Positions 17,862-25,946 of a stretch of DNA of 64,000 nt are shown one piece after another. Numbering within the stretch: the stretch's first letter is position 1; each line of letters starts with the position of its first letter. This DNA comes from Ruminococcus turbiniformis (GTDB taxonomy: Bacteria; Bacillota; Clostridia; Lachnospirales; Lachnospiraceae), in assembly GCF_020687545.1 (NCBI RefSeq), contig NZ_JAJEQX010000019.1, forward strand, positions 1-64,000, given 5' to 3'. The notes beneath the pieces were generated by a model that saw only the letters and a list, made by a program, of their open reading frames with translations, was not told the DNA's origin and did no database searches. The translations under genes and the position numbers were made by a program.

Positions 17862-18632
17862 TCAGACAGCCGCAGCTTCGATATGCTCTTCCAGTATTTT
17901 CCGGATTCCCTCAAACTCTCCGAGCCCCTTCATGATAACCCGAACCTCGTAGCCCTCTTCCTCCAGCTCGCTCTTCCAGGAATCTTCTTCCCCTGCCATG
18001 TCGTTTTTCGCGTGGTCTCCCGCCACAAACATAAACGGCATCAGGGCGACTTTCTTCTCTCCGGTGATGGCGAGTTTTGCCATCACATTTCTGAGCTCCG
18101 GGAAACTCTCCACCGTCCCCACAAGCACCTGGCTGTAGCCGAGAGCATGGAACGTATACTCCAGTGTCGGATAGGCGGAATTTGCATGATGGTCTGTTCC
18201 GTGTCCCATGAGCACAAGCATCTCCCCATCTGCAAGAGGCGTCTCCGCCATCACTGCGTGAATGGATTTCTTATAGTCGTCCACACTGCTAAGAAGCGGT
18301 TTTCCCACACGGATCCTGCGGAACAGTGACATATTTTCCATAAGGTCTGCCATCATCCGGTCATTTTCAATCCCGTTTATGATGTGCGTCGGCTGGACGA
18401 TCACGTCCTCAATGCCGTCCCCCGCCATCCGGCGCATAGCCTCCTCCACGGTATCGATCTCAATCCCGTTCACGCTCTTCAGTTTCCGGATAATCATCCG
18501 GCTCGTGAAAGCGCGGTACACCGGACATTCCGGGAATTTCGCCGCGATATCTTTCTCCATCACCGCGATTGTCTTCTCCATTGTATCAAGGTGGCTCGTC
18601 CCGAAACTCACCACAAGAATTCCTTTTTTCAT
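17862..18632 (-). CDS. cbiK: sirohydrochlorin cobaltochelatase
   Basis: CbiK (256 aa) inserts Co2+ into sirohydrochlorin or precorrin-2, the step that defines the anaerobic B12 route. The opening GILVVSFGTSHLDTMEKTI, the VQPTHIINGIE block with its metal-binding histidine, and LMGHGTDHHANSAYPTLE are classic. No signal peptide is seen, so it is the cytoplasmic form rather than the exported variant of some sulfate reducers. It follows the cobalt importer genes, coupling uptake of the metal to its use. Confidence 0.94.
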   Translation of the reverse strand: MKKGILVVSFGTSHLDTMEKTIAVMEKDIAAKFPECPVYRAFTSRMIIRKLKSVNGIEIDTVEEAMRRMAGDGIEDVIVQPTHIINGIENDRMMADLMENMSLFRRIRVGKPLLSSVDDYKKSIHAVMAETPLADGEMLVLMGHGTDHHANSAYPTLEYTFHALGYSQVLVGTVESFPELRNVMAKLAITGEKKVALMPFMFVAGDHAKNDMAGEEDSWKSELEEEGYEVRVIMKGLGEFEGIRKILEEHIEAAAV

Positions 18633-18711
18633 TCCGTCTCCTTCCTGCTGCCGGACGCTGCTCGTTTAAGAAGCCTCCGCAGTCTTCCCCTTTCCTGTCA
18701 GCCGCTTTCTG

Positions 18712-19560
18712 TCATCCTCTCGCTATAAGAGCTTCCAGCTCTTCGATGCTTTTCGGCGGTTTCTCCCGGAGCTCAATGAATCCTTTTTCCGCCATCTTTT
18801 CGTAAAGTCTGAGCACGGCAGGCCTGACAAGCCCCGCGGCTTTCAGAAGCGCTTCATCCGAACACACTTCCTCCGGCGTCCCCTCTTTCAGAATACGCCC
18901 GTTTTTCATGAGAACAATCTGATCCGCCCACCGGTATGCATAGTCGATATCGTGGGTCGCCATAAGCACAGTGATTCTTCTCTTTGTCAGATCTTCCACA
19001 ATCCGGTGCACCTTTTCCGTGTGAGTTACATCCAGCGCCGCGGCAGGCTCATCGAGAATCATCACCTCCGGATGCATCACGAGAATGTCCGCGATAGCCA
19101 CCTGTTTTTTCTGCCCTCCGCTCAAAGCATGGGCCGGCCGGTCCCGAAACGGCGTGATATCCAGCTCCTCCATCACCCGCTCCACCTCCCGGCGGGCGGT
19201 CTGTTCCTCCACACCCAGATTCATAATTCCAAATGAGATCTCCTGATATACGCTTGCCAGAAAGAGCTGGCTGTCCGGCTCCTGAAAGACAATCCCCACC
19301 TTTTTTCTCACGTCGAGCAGGCCTTTTCTCGTGTAGGTGATCTTTTCTCCGCCGATAGATATTTCCCCGGAATCCGGCCTGTGTATCCCGTTCAGGCAGA
19401 GGAAAAGCGTGGACTTTCCGGAGCCGTTGTCACCCATGAAAGCCACTTTATTTCCTTTTTCAATTTTAAGATTTACGCCGTCCAGAGCTTTTATCCCGCT
19501 GCCCTCGTACGTGTAGGAAAGACCGGCAAGCTCCACGGCAGGCTTTTTTCCCTGATTCAT
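18712..19560 (-). CDS. cbiO: cobalt ECF transporter ATPase
   Basis: CbiO (282 aa) is the ABC ATPase of the CbiMNQO cobalt importer. Walker A is GDNGSGKST, the signature is HALSGGQKKQVAIAD, Walker B is VMILDEPAAALD, and the H-loop is MATHD. A single ATPase gene is present, as usual for the cobalt/nickel ECF type, so it presumably acts as a homodimer. It is 32 bases downstream of cbiQ and 79 bases upstream of cbiK. Confidence 0.93.
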   Translation of the reverse strand: MNQGKKPAVELAGLSYTYEGSGIKALDGVNLKIEKGNKVAFMGDNGSGKSTLFLCLNGIHRPDSGEISIGGEKITYTRKGLLDVRKKVGIVFQEPDSQLFLASVYQEISFGIMNLGVEEQTARREVERVMEELDITPFRDRPAHALSGGQKKQVAIADILVMHPEVMILDEPAAALDVTHTEKVHRIVEDLTKRRITVLMATHDIDYAYRWADQIVLMKNGRILKEGTPEEVCSDEALLKAAGLVRPAVLRLYEKMAEKGFIELREKPPKSIEELEALIARG

Positions 19561-19592
19561 CTATTATACTCCATCTTCTGAAAATCATCTAC

Positions 19593-20357
19593 TCATGTCA
19601 GCAGGGTCAGAGCGATCAGTATGGTTTCAAAGGCGGCGATTCCCGCAATCTCCCGCTTTCTCGCCGGATGTTCCTCTGCAAGCACGCGCAGCTCTCCGTC
19701 ATAACAGCGCGACTCCATCGCATCATAGAGTGCATTCGCCCGTTTCATGGCCCGGATAAACAGTGCGGACGCCATGCCGCCGAATGACCGCACTCTTACG
19801 GCAAAGTTCCGGTTTCCCAGCCTTGACTCCTGGGCAGTCATAATCGCAGACGCCGTCTCAAGCAGTATAAAGAGAAAACGGTAGATCAGCATCATCAATT
19901 CGATCAGAAGAGACGGCAGATGCATCCTGCGAAGCACCCCGAGTATATCCGTCATCGTCGTGTTCAGCGACAGAAAGTAAAGGCATGACACGGAGGCAAA
20001 TGCAGTGGCGCACAGATTCAGCCCCCAGAGGATGGACGCCCTGCTTCCGGTGAGATACCATTCTCCCACGGAGAGGGCGAACGCATCCATCGGGTTTCGG
20101 GACAGATTCACAATGACCGCCGCCGTCCCGACGATAAGAAACACTGCCGGAACAAGGAGCAGCCTGAGATAGCGCAGAAGGGGAATTTTCCCCTTCCATA
20201 CCGTCAGAACACCGTTTGCCGCAAACGCAAACACCGCTGCCGTCCACGAACGCCCTGCAACGCAGATGCACAGAGTCAGTACGGCATACACGAACTTCTC
20301 CGCAGCATTTGCATAACGCAGAGCGGACTGGCAGCACAGTTTGTCAATGGACAGCAT
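19593..20357 (-). CDS. cbiQ: cobalt ECF transporter T component
   Basis: CbiQ (254 aa) is the membrane scaffold that couples the ATPase to the CbiM substrate subunit. It has about five hydrophobic segments and the cytoplasmic ARG-type coupling helices, seen as SRLGNRNFAVRVRSFGGMASALFIRA and NALYDAMESRCYDGELR. The start overlaps the end of cbiN by 14 bases. Length is normal. Confidence 0.92.
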   Translation of the reverse strand: MLSIDKLCCQSALRYANAAEKFVYAVLTLCICVAGRSWTAAVFAFAANGVLTVWKGKIPLLRYLRLLLVPAVFLIVGTAAVIVNLSRNPMDAFALSVGEWYLTGSRASILWGLNLCATAFASVSCLYFLSLNTTMTDILGVLRRMHLPSLLIELMMLIYRFLFILLETASAIMTAQESRLGNRNFAVRVRSFGGMASALFIRAMKRANALYDAMESRCYDGELRVLAEEHPARKREIAGIAAFETILIALTLLT

Positions 20358-20691
20358 CCGGCGCTCCTTCCTCCGCCTCTTTTCCGGTCAGTTTCATCCA
20401 CTTTTTTCTCTCCACAAATCTTCCCATAAAGAATGCGATCACGCCCACGCCGATTCCGGTCTGAACGCAAAATATCAGGCTCTCCACCTCGCCCGGAATT
20501 TCTCCTCCGAGGGCTGTTTCCAGCACAGGCGTAAACCAGGGTTCATATTCCCCGTGTATCTCTTCCACCATTACGCTTCCCGCGTCGTCCGATCCGCCAA
20601 ACTCCGCTCCTTTTAAGGCGAAAAGAGGGATAAGGGCGATCAGCACGGCGGCCGCGAGAAGCAGAATCACTGTTCTTGTATTTTTGGACAT
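20344..20691 (-). CDS. cbiN: cobalt transporter small subunit CbiN
   Basis: CbiN (115 aa) is a small two-helix membrane protein needed for loading cobalt into CbiM. A first helix (VILLLAAAVLIALIPLFAL) is followed by an extracytoplasmic loop containing GADD-like GGSDDAG and PWFTPVLE, then a second helix (GIGVGVIAFFMG). This helix-loop-helix layout with the acidic loop is diagnostic. It lies one base after the cbiM stop and overlaps cbiQ. Confidence 0.92.
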   Translation of the reverse strand: MSKNTRTVILLLAAAVLIALIPLFALKGAEFGGSDDAGSVMVEEIHGEYEPWFTPVLETALGGEIPGEVESLIFCVQTGIGVGVIAFFMGRFVERKKWMKLTGKEAEEGAPDAVH

Positions 20692-20692
20692 C

Positions 20693-21457
20693 TCAGTATA
20701 CCTCCTTCTTTCCGCTTAAAAATCCGATACTTCTAAGTTCCGGCACCGCGTACGTCTCCATCCCGATCACAATCACAACTGTCAGTATTCCTTCAATCAC
20801 GGCGAGAGGCAGCTGAGTCGGCGCGAACACCCCGAGGAATTTCACAGCGGAGGCCGCCACGCCTCCTGCCTCGGACGGGTAAGCAAGCGCCAGCTGCACA
20901 CTGGTCACACAGTATGTAAAAAGGTCGCCCGCACATGCGGCAAGAAAGACTCCGACTCTTCTGTTTACTTTTGTTTTTTCACACAGTTTATAGATTCCGT
21001 AAGAGACAAGAGGCCCTGCAATCGCCATGGAAAACGTGTTCGCCCCGAGCGTCGTCAGACCGCCGTGGGCTAAAAGCACAGCCTGAAAAATCAGAACGAT
21101 AATTCCAAGCACACTGACGGCTGCCGGGCCGAAAAGGATTGCCCCAAGTCCCGTTCCCGTCATGTGTGAACAGCTCCCCGTGACAGACGGAATCTTCAGT
21201 GAAGATATCACGAAGATAAACGCGCCTGACATGGCGATCAGTGTTAAATTTCTCCGGTTTTCTCTTGTCTTGTTCCTCAGTGAGATAAATCCTGCAATCA
21301 GAAACGGCAGGCAGACGACTCCCCACGCCACGCAGTAACCCGCGGGCAGGTAGCCTTCCATGATGTGCATCGCATTGGATACAGGTGCGACGGCAAACAT
21401 TGCAGCGAATGCAATGGACGCCTTCAACAGTAACTTTTCTTTTTTTGTTTTTGGCAT
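20693..21457 (-). CDS. cbiM: cobalt ECF substrate-binding subunit CbiM
   Basis: CbiM (254 aa) is the S component that binds Co2+. An N-terminal signal-like segment ends near SNA, and cleavage would expose Met-His in MHIMEGYLP; that free N-terminus and the His are the known metal site. GSCSHMTGTGLGAILFG supplies a further conserved histidine. The ATG at 21457 has AAGGAGAG. A longer frame to 21598 would read through the riboswitch and is rejected. It is the first gene under riboswitch control, so cobalt uptake and the downstream biosynthetic run should be shut off together when B12 is plentiful. Confidence 0.94.
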   Translation of the reverse strand: MPKTKKEKLLLKASIAFAAMFAVAPVSNAMHIMEGYLPAGYCVAWGVVCLPFLIAGFISLRNKTRENRRNLTLIAMSGAFIFVISSLKIPSVTGSCSHMTGTGLGAILFGPAAVSVLGIIVLIFQAVLLAHGGLTTLGANTFSMAIAGPLVSYGIYKLCEKTKVNRRVGVFLAACAGDLFTYCVTSVQLALAYPSEAGGVAASAVKFLGVFAPTQLPLAVIEGILTVVIVIGMETYAVPELRSIGFLSGKKEVY

Positions 21458-21492
21458 TTTTTCTCTCCTTTTGATTATATTCCCGTAATCCC

Positions 21493-21684
21493 CAGATCCA
21501 TTTAAAAGTGAATATTCTGACTTAGGCATCAACGCAGACGCTTCGCCTTCCCACAGTCTTATGGACCGCAGTGACATTATGAAACGCCGCTCCTCCAATA
21601 CAGCAACGGGTATTGTGCAGGATTCTCACCTGACTTCCTCATGACCTGTCGGTCATTGATCTTTTAAATGTATGCCGGATCTGG
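21493..21684 (-). ncRNA. cobalamin riboswitch
   Basis: Read on the minus strand, the aptamer shows GTCAGGTGAGAATCCTGC (about 21645-21628), then GTCACTG near 21572, GGGAAGG near 21546, and the B12-box-like AAGTCAGAATATTCAC near 21526. These follow the order of the cobalamin riboswitch. The ends pair strongly: CCAGATC at 21684-21678 with GATCTGG at 21498-21492, and CATTTAAAAG near 21670-21661 with CTTTTAAATG just inside the 3' side, leaving a 7-base bulge. This closing P1 helix ends about 22 bases before the cbiM ribosome site, and I see no T-run terminator between them. That suggests control of translation start for cbiM. Confidence 0.9.
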
Positions 21685-21692
21685 TCTGCAAA

Positions 21693-21710
21693 CCGGCCCT
21701 TGCGGGCCGG
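21693..21710 (-). other. G+C-rich hairpin between cobO and riboswitch
   Basis: Arms ccggccc (21693-21699) and gggccgg (21704-21710) form a perfect 7-base stem with a ttgc loop, just after the cobO stop. It lacks a T-run on the minus strand, so it may be a partial terminator or an RNA stabiliser separating cobO from the riboswitch-controlled genes. Confidence 0.4.
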
Positions 21711-21724
21711 GAAGCATGCTTGTC

Positions 21725-22252
21725 CTAGTATTCAATCCCTCTTCTCGCCGGAATCCCCCGGTCAAAGGGATGTTTCACCTTGCGGATTTCCGAGACATAA
21801 TCCGCAAGATCCAGAAGTTCATCGGAAGGATTCCGCCCGGTGAGGACAACCTCCAGTCTCTCCGGCTTCTCTTTCAGAAAACGGAGCGCCTCCTCCCGGC
21901 CGATCAGCCCGTAATTATACGCAGCCATGAACTCATCCATGACAAGTATATCATAAACATCCCCCGCAGTCATCCCACAGATCTGTTCCCACAGATCCCG
22001 GTACATCCTCCTCACTTCCTCTTTTTCTCTGTCCGTAAGCGTCTGAAAAAAGCCGTAGGATTTATTCAGATGAAGTACTTCAATCTCCGGGACAGCATCC
22101 AGGATTTTCAGTTCTCCCGACTCTTCATTCTTGAGAAAACGGGCAAACAGCGTTTTCCTCCCGCATCCCGCCGCTCTCACGGCAAGCCCGATGGCCGCAG
22201 ACGTCTTTCCCTTTCCGTCCCCGCAGTATATATGGATCAGTCCATTCCTCAT
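21725..22252 (-). CDS. cobO: cob(I)yrinic acid a,c-diamide adenosyltransferase (CobO/BtuR type)
   Basis: This 175-aa enzyme transfers the adenosyl group of ATP to reduced corrinoid. The N-terminal LIHIYCGDGKGKTSAAIGLA contains the P-loop, and ILVMDEFMAAYNYGLI and LTGRNPSDELLDLADYVSEI are family blocks. The ATG at 22252 has AAGGAGG; the upstream extension to 22348 is not supported. The gene lies before the riboswitch, so it has its own promoter and is not obviously repressed by the same RNA, which would allow salvage of imported corrinoids when synthesis is off. Confidence 0.94.
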   Translation of the reverse strand: MRNGLIHIYCGDGKGKTSAAIGLAVRAAGCGRKTLFARFLKNEESGELKILDAVPEIEVLHLNKSYGFFQTLTDREKEEVRRMYRDLWEQICGMTAGDVYDILVMDEFMAAYNYGLIGREEALRFLKEKPERLEVVLTGRNPSDELLDLADYVSEIRKVKHPFDRGIPARRGIEY

Positions 22253-22320
22253 CGCAATGATTCCTCCTTTTGTCACGTTCATGCAGACTGGCTCTGTCAG
22301 TTGTTCTGTACTTGTGAAAC

Positions 22321-22348
22321 AGTATAACACAGCCTTCTGAAACTGCAA
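22321..22348 (-). promoter_or_regulatory. candidate sigma-A promoter for cobO
   Basis: On the minus strand TTGCAG (22348-22343) and TATACT (22326-22321) are separated by 16 bases. This places transcription start about 60 bases before the cobO start codon. Confidence 0.5.
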
Positions 22349-22373
22349 CTAAAAAGCGTTGCTTTTTTTGTTT

Positions 22374-22407
22374 CATAATGTTTCATTTTGTTTTATGAAA
22401 CATTATG
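22374..22407. promoter_or_regulatory. perfect 13-bp inverted repeat, candidate activator-binding site
   Basis: Arms cataatgtttcat (22374-22386) and atgaaacattatg (22395-22407) are exact reverse complements around an 8-base spacer. The motif TTTCAT is repeated inside. Its centre is about 157 bases upstream of the predicted sigma-54 start of the pdxA-like gene, the usual distance of an upstream activating sequence. A second small stem, aaaaagc/gcttttt near 22351-22367, lies beside it. It could instead serve the divergent cobO gene. The rest of 22408-22510 is A+T-rich with nothing I recognise. Confidence 0.6.
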
Positions 22408-22520
22408 TTTCACATATTTCATATCGTTCTTGCCAATACGAGATCATTTTAGTATCATATTTACAGAGCCATCTGACCTTATCACAATTTTAGCACGAAT
22501 TTCAGTCATTCAGATGCAGT

Positions 22521-22536
22521 TGGCACAACAATTGCT
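22521..22536 (+). promoter_or_regulatory. sigma-54 (RpoN) -24/-12 promoter
   Basis: The sequence tggcacaacaattgct matches the sigma-54 consensus TGGCAC-N5-TTGC(A/T) exactly in both elements. The GG and GC pairs are at 22522-22523 and 22534-22535, the required one-turn spacing. The start point would fall near 22547, giving a short leader with the GGAGAG ribosome site of the pdxA-like gene. Sigma-54 promoters need an AAA+ activator, which is not encoded in this window. Confidence 0.8.
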
Positions 22537-22570
22537 TATATTTTTTTATTAAAAGCACAAAAAAGGAGAG

Positions 22571-23581
22571 ATGAGTATGAACACGAAACCAGTACTTGGA
22601 ATTATGCTTGGTGACGCTGCCGGTGTCGGACCGGAGATCATAGCAAAAGTCGCTGCAAGCGGATTCCTCACAGAACAGTGTGATCCGATTATTATCGGAG
22701 ACGTTCGCGTACTTGAGCGCGCCCTTAATGTCACAGGGGGAAATGTTGCACTTCAGGTGATCGACAATGTGGACGACGCAGACTGGTCTAAAGGAATCCC
22801 GGTTCTCGACCGCAAAAATCTTGATCCTGAGAAAGTTCCTTTCGGCACACAGACAACAGAGAGCGGTGCCGCATGTCTGGACATGCTTGACACAGGAATC
22901 GATCTGTATCAGAAAGGCAAAATCGAAGGCTTCTGCTTTGCACCGCTTAACAAAGCAGGCATGAAAGCCGCAGGATGCCACTATGAGAGCGAGCATCACT
23001 ACATGGCGCACCTGTTAAACCACACAGATCCGTTCGGTGAGATCAACGTTTGCGAAAACGTATGGACAACAAGAACAACAAGCCACATCCCGATCAGCGA
23101 GGTCAGCAACAATCTTACACTCGAGAGCATCGGAAGAGCAATCCGCCTTTCCAACTACACACTGAAAAATGCGGGAATCGAAAAACCGAGAATCGCTGTA
23201 GCAGCTCTGAATCCTCACGCAGGTGAAAACGGAACATGCGGACGCGAGGAGATCGACGTAATCAAACCGGCAATTGAGGCTGCAAGAGAAAACGGCATCG
23301 ACGCCAACGGCCCGTTCCCGTCAGATATCCTTTTCATCAAGGCATTCCGCGGCGATTACGACGGAGTTGTGACAATGTATCATGATCAGGGACAGATCGC
23401 TCTTAAGTTAAGAGGATTCGATCAGGGAATTACAATCGCAGGAGGATTCAAGCCTCCGATCGTGACATGCGGACACGGAACAGCTTACGACATCGCAGGA
23501 AAGAATATCGTAAAGACATCCGCATTTGAAAACGCTGTCAAGATGGCCGTAAGAATGGCAAACGCAGCGAGAAACAAATAA
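22571..23581 (+). CDS. pdxA: PdxA-family 4-hydroxythreonine-4-phosphate dehydrogenase-like protein
   Basis: This 336-aa member of the PdxA family is an NAD-dependent, metal-using oxidative decarboxylase. LGIMLGDAAGVGPEII at the N-terminus, the metal histidine stretch ESEHHYMAHLLNH, and MYHDQGQIALKLRGFDQGITI are the conserved blocks. PdxA acts in pyridoxal phosphate synthesis, while PdxA2 paralogues act on 4-phospho-D-threonate or -erythronate. No vitamin B6 gene and no four-carbon-acid kinase is adjacent. The sigma-54 promoter implies an inducible catabolic role, which leans to the PdxA2 type. Either of the first two Met codons could start it. Confidence 0.8.
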   Translation: MSMNTKPVLGIMLGDAAGVGPEIIAKVAASGFLTEQCDPIIIGDVRVLERALNVTGGNVALQVIDNVDDADWSKGIPVLDRKNLDPEKVPFGTQTTESGAACLDMLDTGIDLYQKGKIEGFCFAPLNKAGMKAAGCHYESEHHYMAHLLNHTDPFGEINVCENVWTTRTTSHIPISEVSNNLTLESIGRAIRLSNYTLKNAGIEKPRIAVAALNPHAGENGTCGREEIDVIKPAIEAARENGIDANGPFPSDILFIKAFRGDYDGVVTMYHDQGQIALKLRGFDQGITIAGGFKPPIVTCGHGTAYDIAGKNIVKTSAFENAVKMAVRMANAARNK

Positions 23582-23648
23582 GAAAAAGTCACCAGACCCA
23601 ATCATACATATCCCGGCCCCAGGGAAACCAGGGAACCGGGACCGCTCC

Positions 23649-23688
23649 GGGACAGGAGGGCAAAACGCCCTCCTGTCTCTGTCTTTTT
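23649..23688 (+). terminator. intrinsic terminator after pdxA-like gene
   Basis: A stem of gacaggagggc (23651-23661) with gcccctcctgtc-like complement gccctcctgtc (23667-23677) around an AAAAC loop is followed by tctgtcttttt. A C/G-rich inverted stretch precedes it. The rest of 23582-23861 is C/T-rich with an extended -10 element (tgctatact near 23787) that may drive the next gene. Confidence 0.85.
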
Positions 23689-23861
23689 GCCCTCCTGCCT
23701 TTTCCACTCCTCTCTCTTCGCTCTTTCCGCTTTGTCTATCCGCCGCCCATACGAACTTTCTCTTTCCCGCCGCCGGCAAAGATGCTATACTGATTTTGCC
23801 GCCGATCCGTCAGCGGCATTATAATCACCCATAAAACCTCAGGATTAAGGAGACACTGTTT

Positions 23862-24233
23862 ATGAAATTTACATTTGCACACAACAATCTGAACGTCTAT
23901 GACCTGCAAAAATCGCTTGCGTTCTACAAAGAAGCGCTCGGCCTCACCGTAACCCGCACAAAAGAAGCAGATGACGGCAGTTTCACGCTTGTGTATCTGG
24001 GAGACGGCACAACACCGCACCTTCTCGAGCTCACATGGCTCCGTGACATGAACCGTCCCTACGATCTCGGCGACAATGAGATCCATCTCGCCTTTGAGGC
24101 CGATGATTTCGATGCCGCTTTTGCGAAACACAAAGAGATGGGCTGCGTCTGCTTTGAGAACCCGAAAATGGGGATTTACTTTATCTCTGATCCCGACGGG
24201 TACTGGCTGGAGATTGTGCCGGCGAAAAACTAA
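23862..24233 (+). CDS. gloA: VOC-family glyoxalase I-like protein
   Basis: This 123-aa protein has the vicinal-oxygen-chelate fold with two beta-alpha-beta-beta-beta units. The four metal ligands of glyoxalase I are present at His7, Glu56, His75 and Glu117. FISDPDGYWLEIV is the usual closing motif. Glyoxalase I isomerises the methylglyoxal-thiol adduct to the lactoyl thioester; the thiol in this organism is unknown. The gene is single, with AAGGAGACA before the ATG, and ends at a strong hairpin. Confidence 0.85.
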   Translation: MKFTFAHNNLNVYDLQKSLAFYKEALGLTVTRTKEADDGSFTLVYLGDGTTPHLLELTWLRDMNRPYDLGDNEIHLAFEADDFDAAFAKHKEMGCVCFENPKMGIYFISDPDGYWLEIVPAKN

Positions 24234-24266
24234 GGGACCGGCACGTTCATTTTTAAATTAATGGAG

Positions 24267-24320
24267 CGGCACGCCGTATTCGGTCAGAAGGCCATCTTCT
24301 TTCCCCGGCGTGCCGTATTT
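24267..24320. terminator. hairpin terminator downstream of gloA
   Basis: Arms cggcacgccg (24267-24276) and cggcgtgccg (24306-24315) are perfectly complementary, with a 29-base loop and tattttt after the second arm on the plus strand. It ends gloA transcription and faces the end of the Rpn-type pseudogene. Confidence 0.75.
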
Positions 24321-24690
24321 TTATCTTTCATTCAGGTCTTCACTTTTCCGCTTTTCTTCCTTCCACTCTTCTGCCAGCCGAAACACCTCTTCCGGATCAA
24401 GAGCCAGGAATTCCGCAATCTCTTCCGGGGAACTTCCTCTTTCCAGGTTTCTTCCAACAAGCTTCAGAATCGCAAATCCCTGACAGCCTTTTCCCTCAGT
24501 TCATACTCGATCTTCTTCTGCTCATCCAGGCTCAGCTTTTTCAGCTCGTCGTATGCCTCTCCGATATACTCGTCTCTCTCTGCCATATGCTCAAACTCCT
24601 CCAATCGATTGAATGTGCTCACAATATCACGCAGCCCCTCCTCATGCAATACCTGAAAGCAAGAAAACAGCGTTATCAACAAACTTACGT
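24321..24690 (-). pseudogene. decayed Rpn/PD-(D/E)XK nuclease-type gene, copy 1
   Basis: Only the C-terminal part of a Rpn-type (recombination-promoting nuclease/transposase-like) protein remains. One frame gives VLHEEGLRDIVSTFNRLEEF through KKIEYELREKAVRD, then stops. The other frame continues as GFAILKLVGRNLERGSSPEEIAEFL, so a frameshift near 24477 splits it. The catalytic N-terminal domain is absent. The upstream edge shares a 46-base near-identical stretch with copy 2. The family assignment rests on the alternating charged C-terminal pattern and is moderate. Confidence 0.6.
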
Positions 24691-24709
24691 GAGTTGTAAA
24701 AAGTTATCC
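24664..24709. repeat. 46-bp direct repeat, copy A
   Basis: These 46 bases match 27031-27076 with a single difference (g at 24689, a at 27056). They begin aaaacagcgttatcaac and end gtaaaaagttatcc. Each copy marks the 5' edge of one Rpn-type remnant. Confidence 0.85.
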
Positions 24710-24735
24710 CCACGAAAGGCAATCATCCCGGCCTC

Positions 24736-25860
24736 TCAGGGCATTTTCTTCAGATACTCTGCAATTTCTTCCATCCGTTTCCCGCATTTATCGAAAAACA
24801 TGCGGTATCCCTCGCAGAAATAACTCCTGTATGTATCCGTGTCCTCTTCCCTGACACGGCTTCTTCTGCATCCGCCCCGGCACAGTGCGTAGTGGGGGCA
24901 CTCCAGGCACACACGGCTGATCTTTTTTGACTCCTGCACGAATCGTTTCGCCGTTTCCTCCGCGAAGAAATCTGTAATGCCACCGTCGTTAAAATTCCCA
25001 AGCCGGTATTCATCCACCGCATAAAAGTCGCACGGGTAAACGCTTCCGTCCGCTTCTGTCACACACTGAATGCTGCACACACCGCTCTGCTCGCACGCTT
25101 CCGGCGGATACCCCATAAGGATTCCGATATAATTCTCAAACTGGCGGATATAGGGCGCTCTTTCCCTGCGCCAGTCCTTATACCAGAGATCAAAAAGTCC
25201 GGTCAGAAACTTCCCGTATCCTTCCGAAGTCAGGGAATATTCCCGCCCTCCCCACTGTTCCCCCAGAGGGTCGAGGCAGGCGATATACTGCTGATAGCAC
25301 CAGCCATTTTTCTTATACTCGCTGTAAATCTCCCGGATCGCCTCTGCCGTCTGCCTGTTTACAACGGTCAGGATATTGTACTCCACACCATGCTTTTCAA
25401 ACATGCGGATCGTCTCCCGGACCCGCTCATATGTGGGCTCGCCGCCCCGGTCATGACGGTAGCGGTCATGCAGCACTTTCGTCCCGTCAAGAGAGACGCC
25501 GATGAGGAAGTTGTTGTCGTGGAAAAATCTGCACCAATCCTCATTCGTCTCCAGTCCATTCGTCTGAAGCGTATTCATCACCTGTACCCCGTTTCGGTTG
25601 AACCGCTGCTCAAACTCCAGCACTTTTCTGTAAAATTCAATTCCCCGCAGTGTCGGCTCCCCTCCCTGGAACGCGAAACAAACGCTCCCCTCTGCCTGAA
25701 ACAGGACTTTTCTTATCACCTTCCGTATCGTCTCCTCCGACATCATTCCATAAGATTCTGTCTCCCTCTTTGCAATTTCATCGCAGTAGAAACAGTAGTC
25801 GCAGTGCATATTGCAGAGACCGGAAGCCGGTTTGATCAGTATTGTCTGAAGCGGCATCAT
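24736..25860 (-). CDS. anaerobic sulfatase-maturating enzyme (radical SAM, SPASM)
   Basis: This 374-aa radical SAM enzyme converts the active-site Cys or Ser of sulfatases into formylglycine without oxygen. The SAM cluster motif is CNMHCDYC (Cys16, 20, 23) directly after IKPASGL, as in known anSMEs, and FQGGEPTLRG is the second strand. The C-terminal SPASM region binds two more Fe-S clusters: CSIQCVTEADGSVYPC, then CLECPHYALCRGGCRR and a late cysteine pair. The start at 25860 (or 25857, better spaced) follows GGGAGG. A Cys-type sulfatase is encoded near 44.2 kb and is the likely client. Copy-1 and copy-2 Rpn remnants flank this gene and ogt. Confidence 0.9.
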   Translation of the reverse strand: MMPLQTILIKPASGLCNMHCDYCFYCDEIAKRETESYGMMSEETIRKVIRKVLFQAEGSVCFAFQGGEPTLRGIEFYRKVLEFEQRFNRNGVQVMNTLQTNGLETNEDWCRFFHDNNFLIGVSLDGTKVLHDRYRHDRGGEPTYERVRETIRMFEKHGVEYNILTVVNRQTAEAIREIYSEYKKNGWCYQQYIACLDPLGEQWGGREYSLTSEGYGKFLTGLFDLWYKDWRRERAPYIRQFENYIGILMGYPPEACEQSGVCSIQCVTEADGSVYPCDFYAVDEYRLGNFNDGGITDFFAEETAKRFVQESKKISRVCLECPHYALCRGGCRRSRVREEDTDTYRSYFCEGYRMFFDKCGKRMEEIAEYLKKMP

Positions 25861-25946
25861 TTTCCCTCCCATTTCGCGCACACAGTCTGCAGCCGCCTGA
25901 CATACAGCGGCCTTTCTTCACACATGCATGCAGTTTCCTGTCCTTA

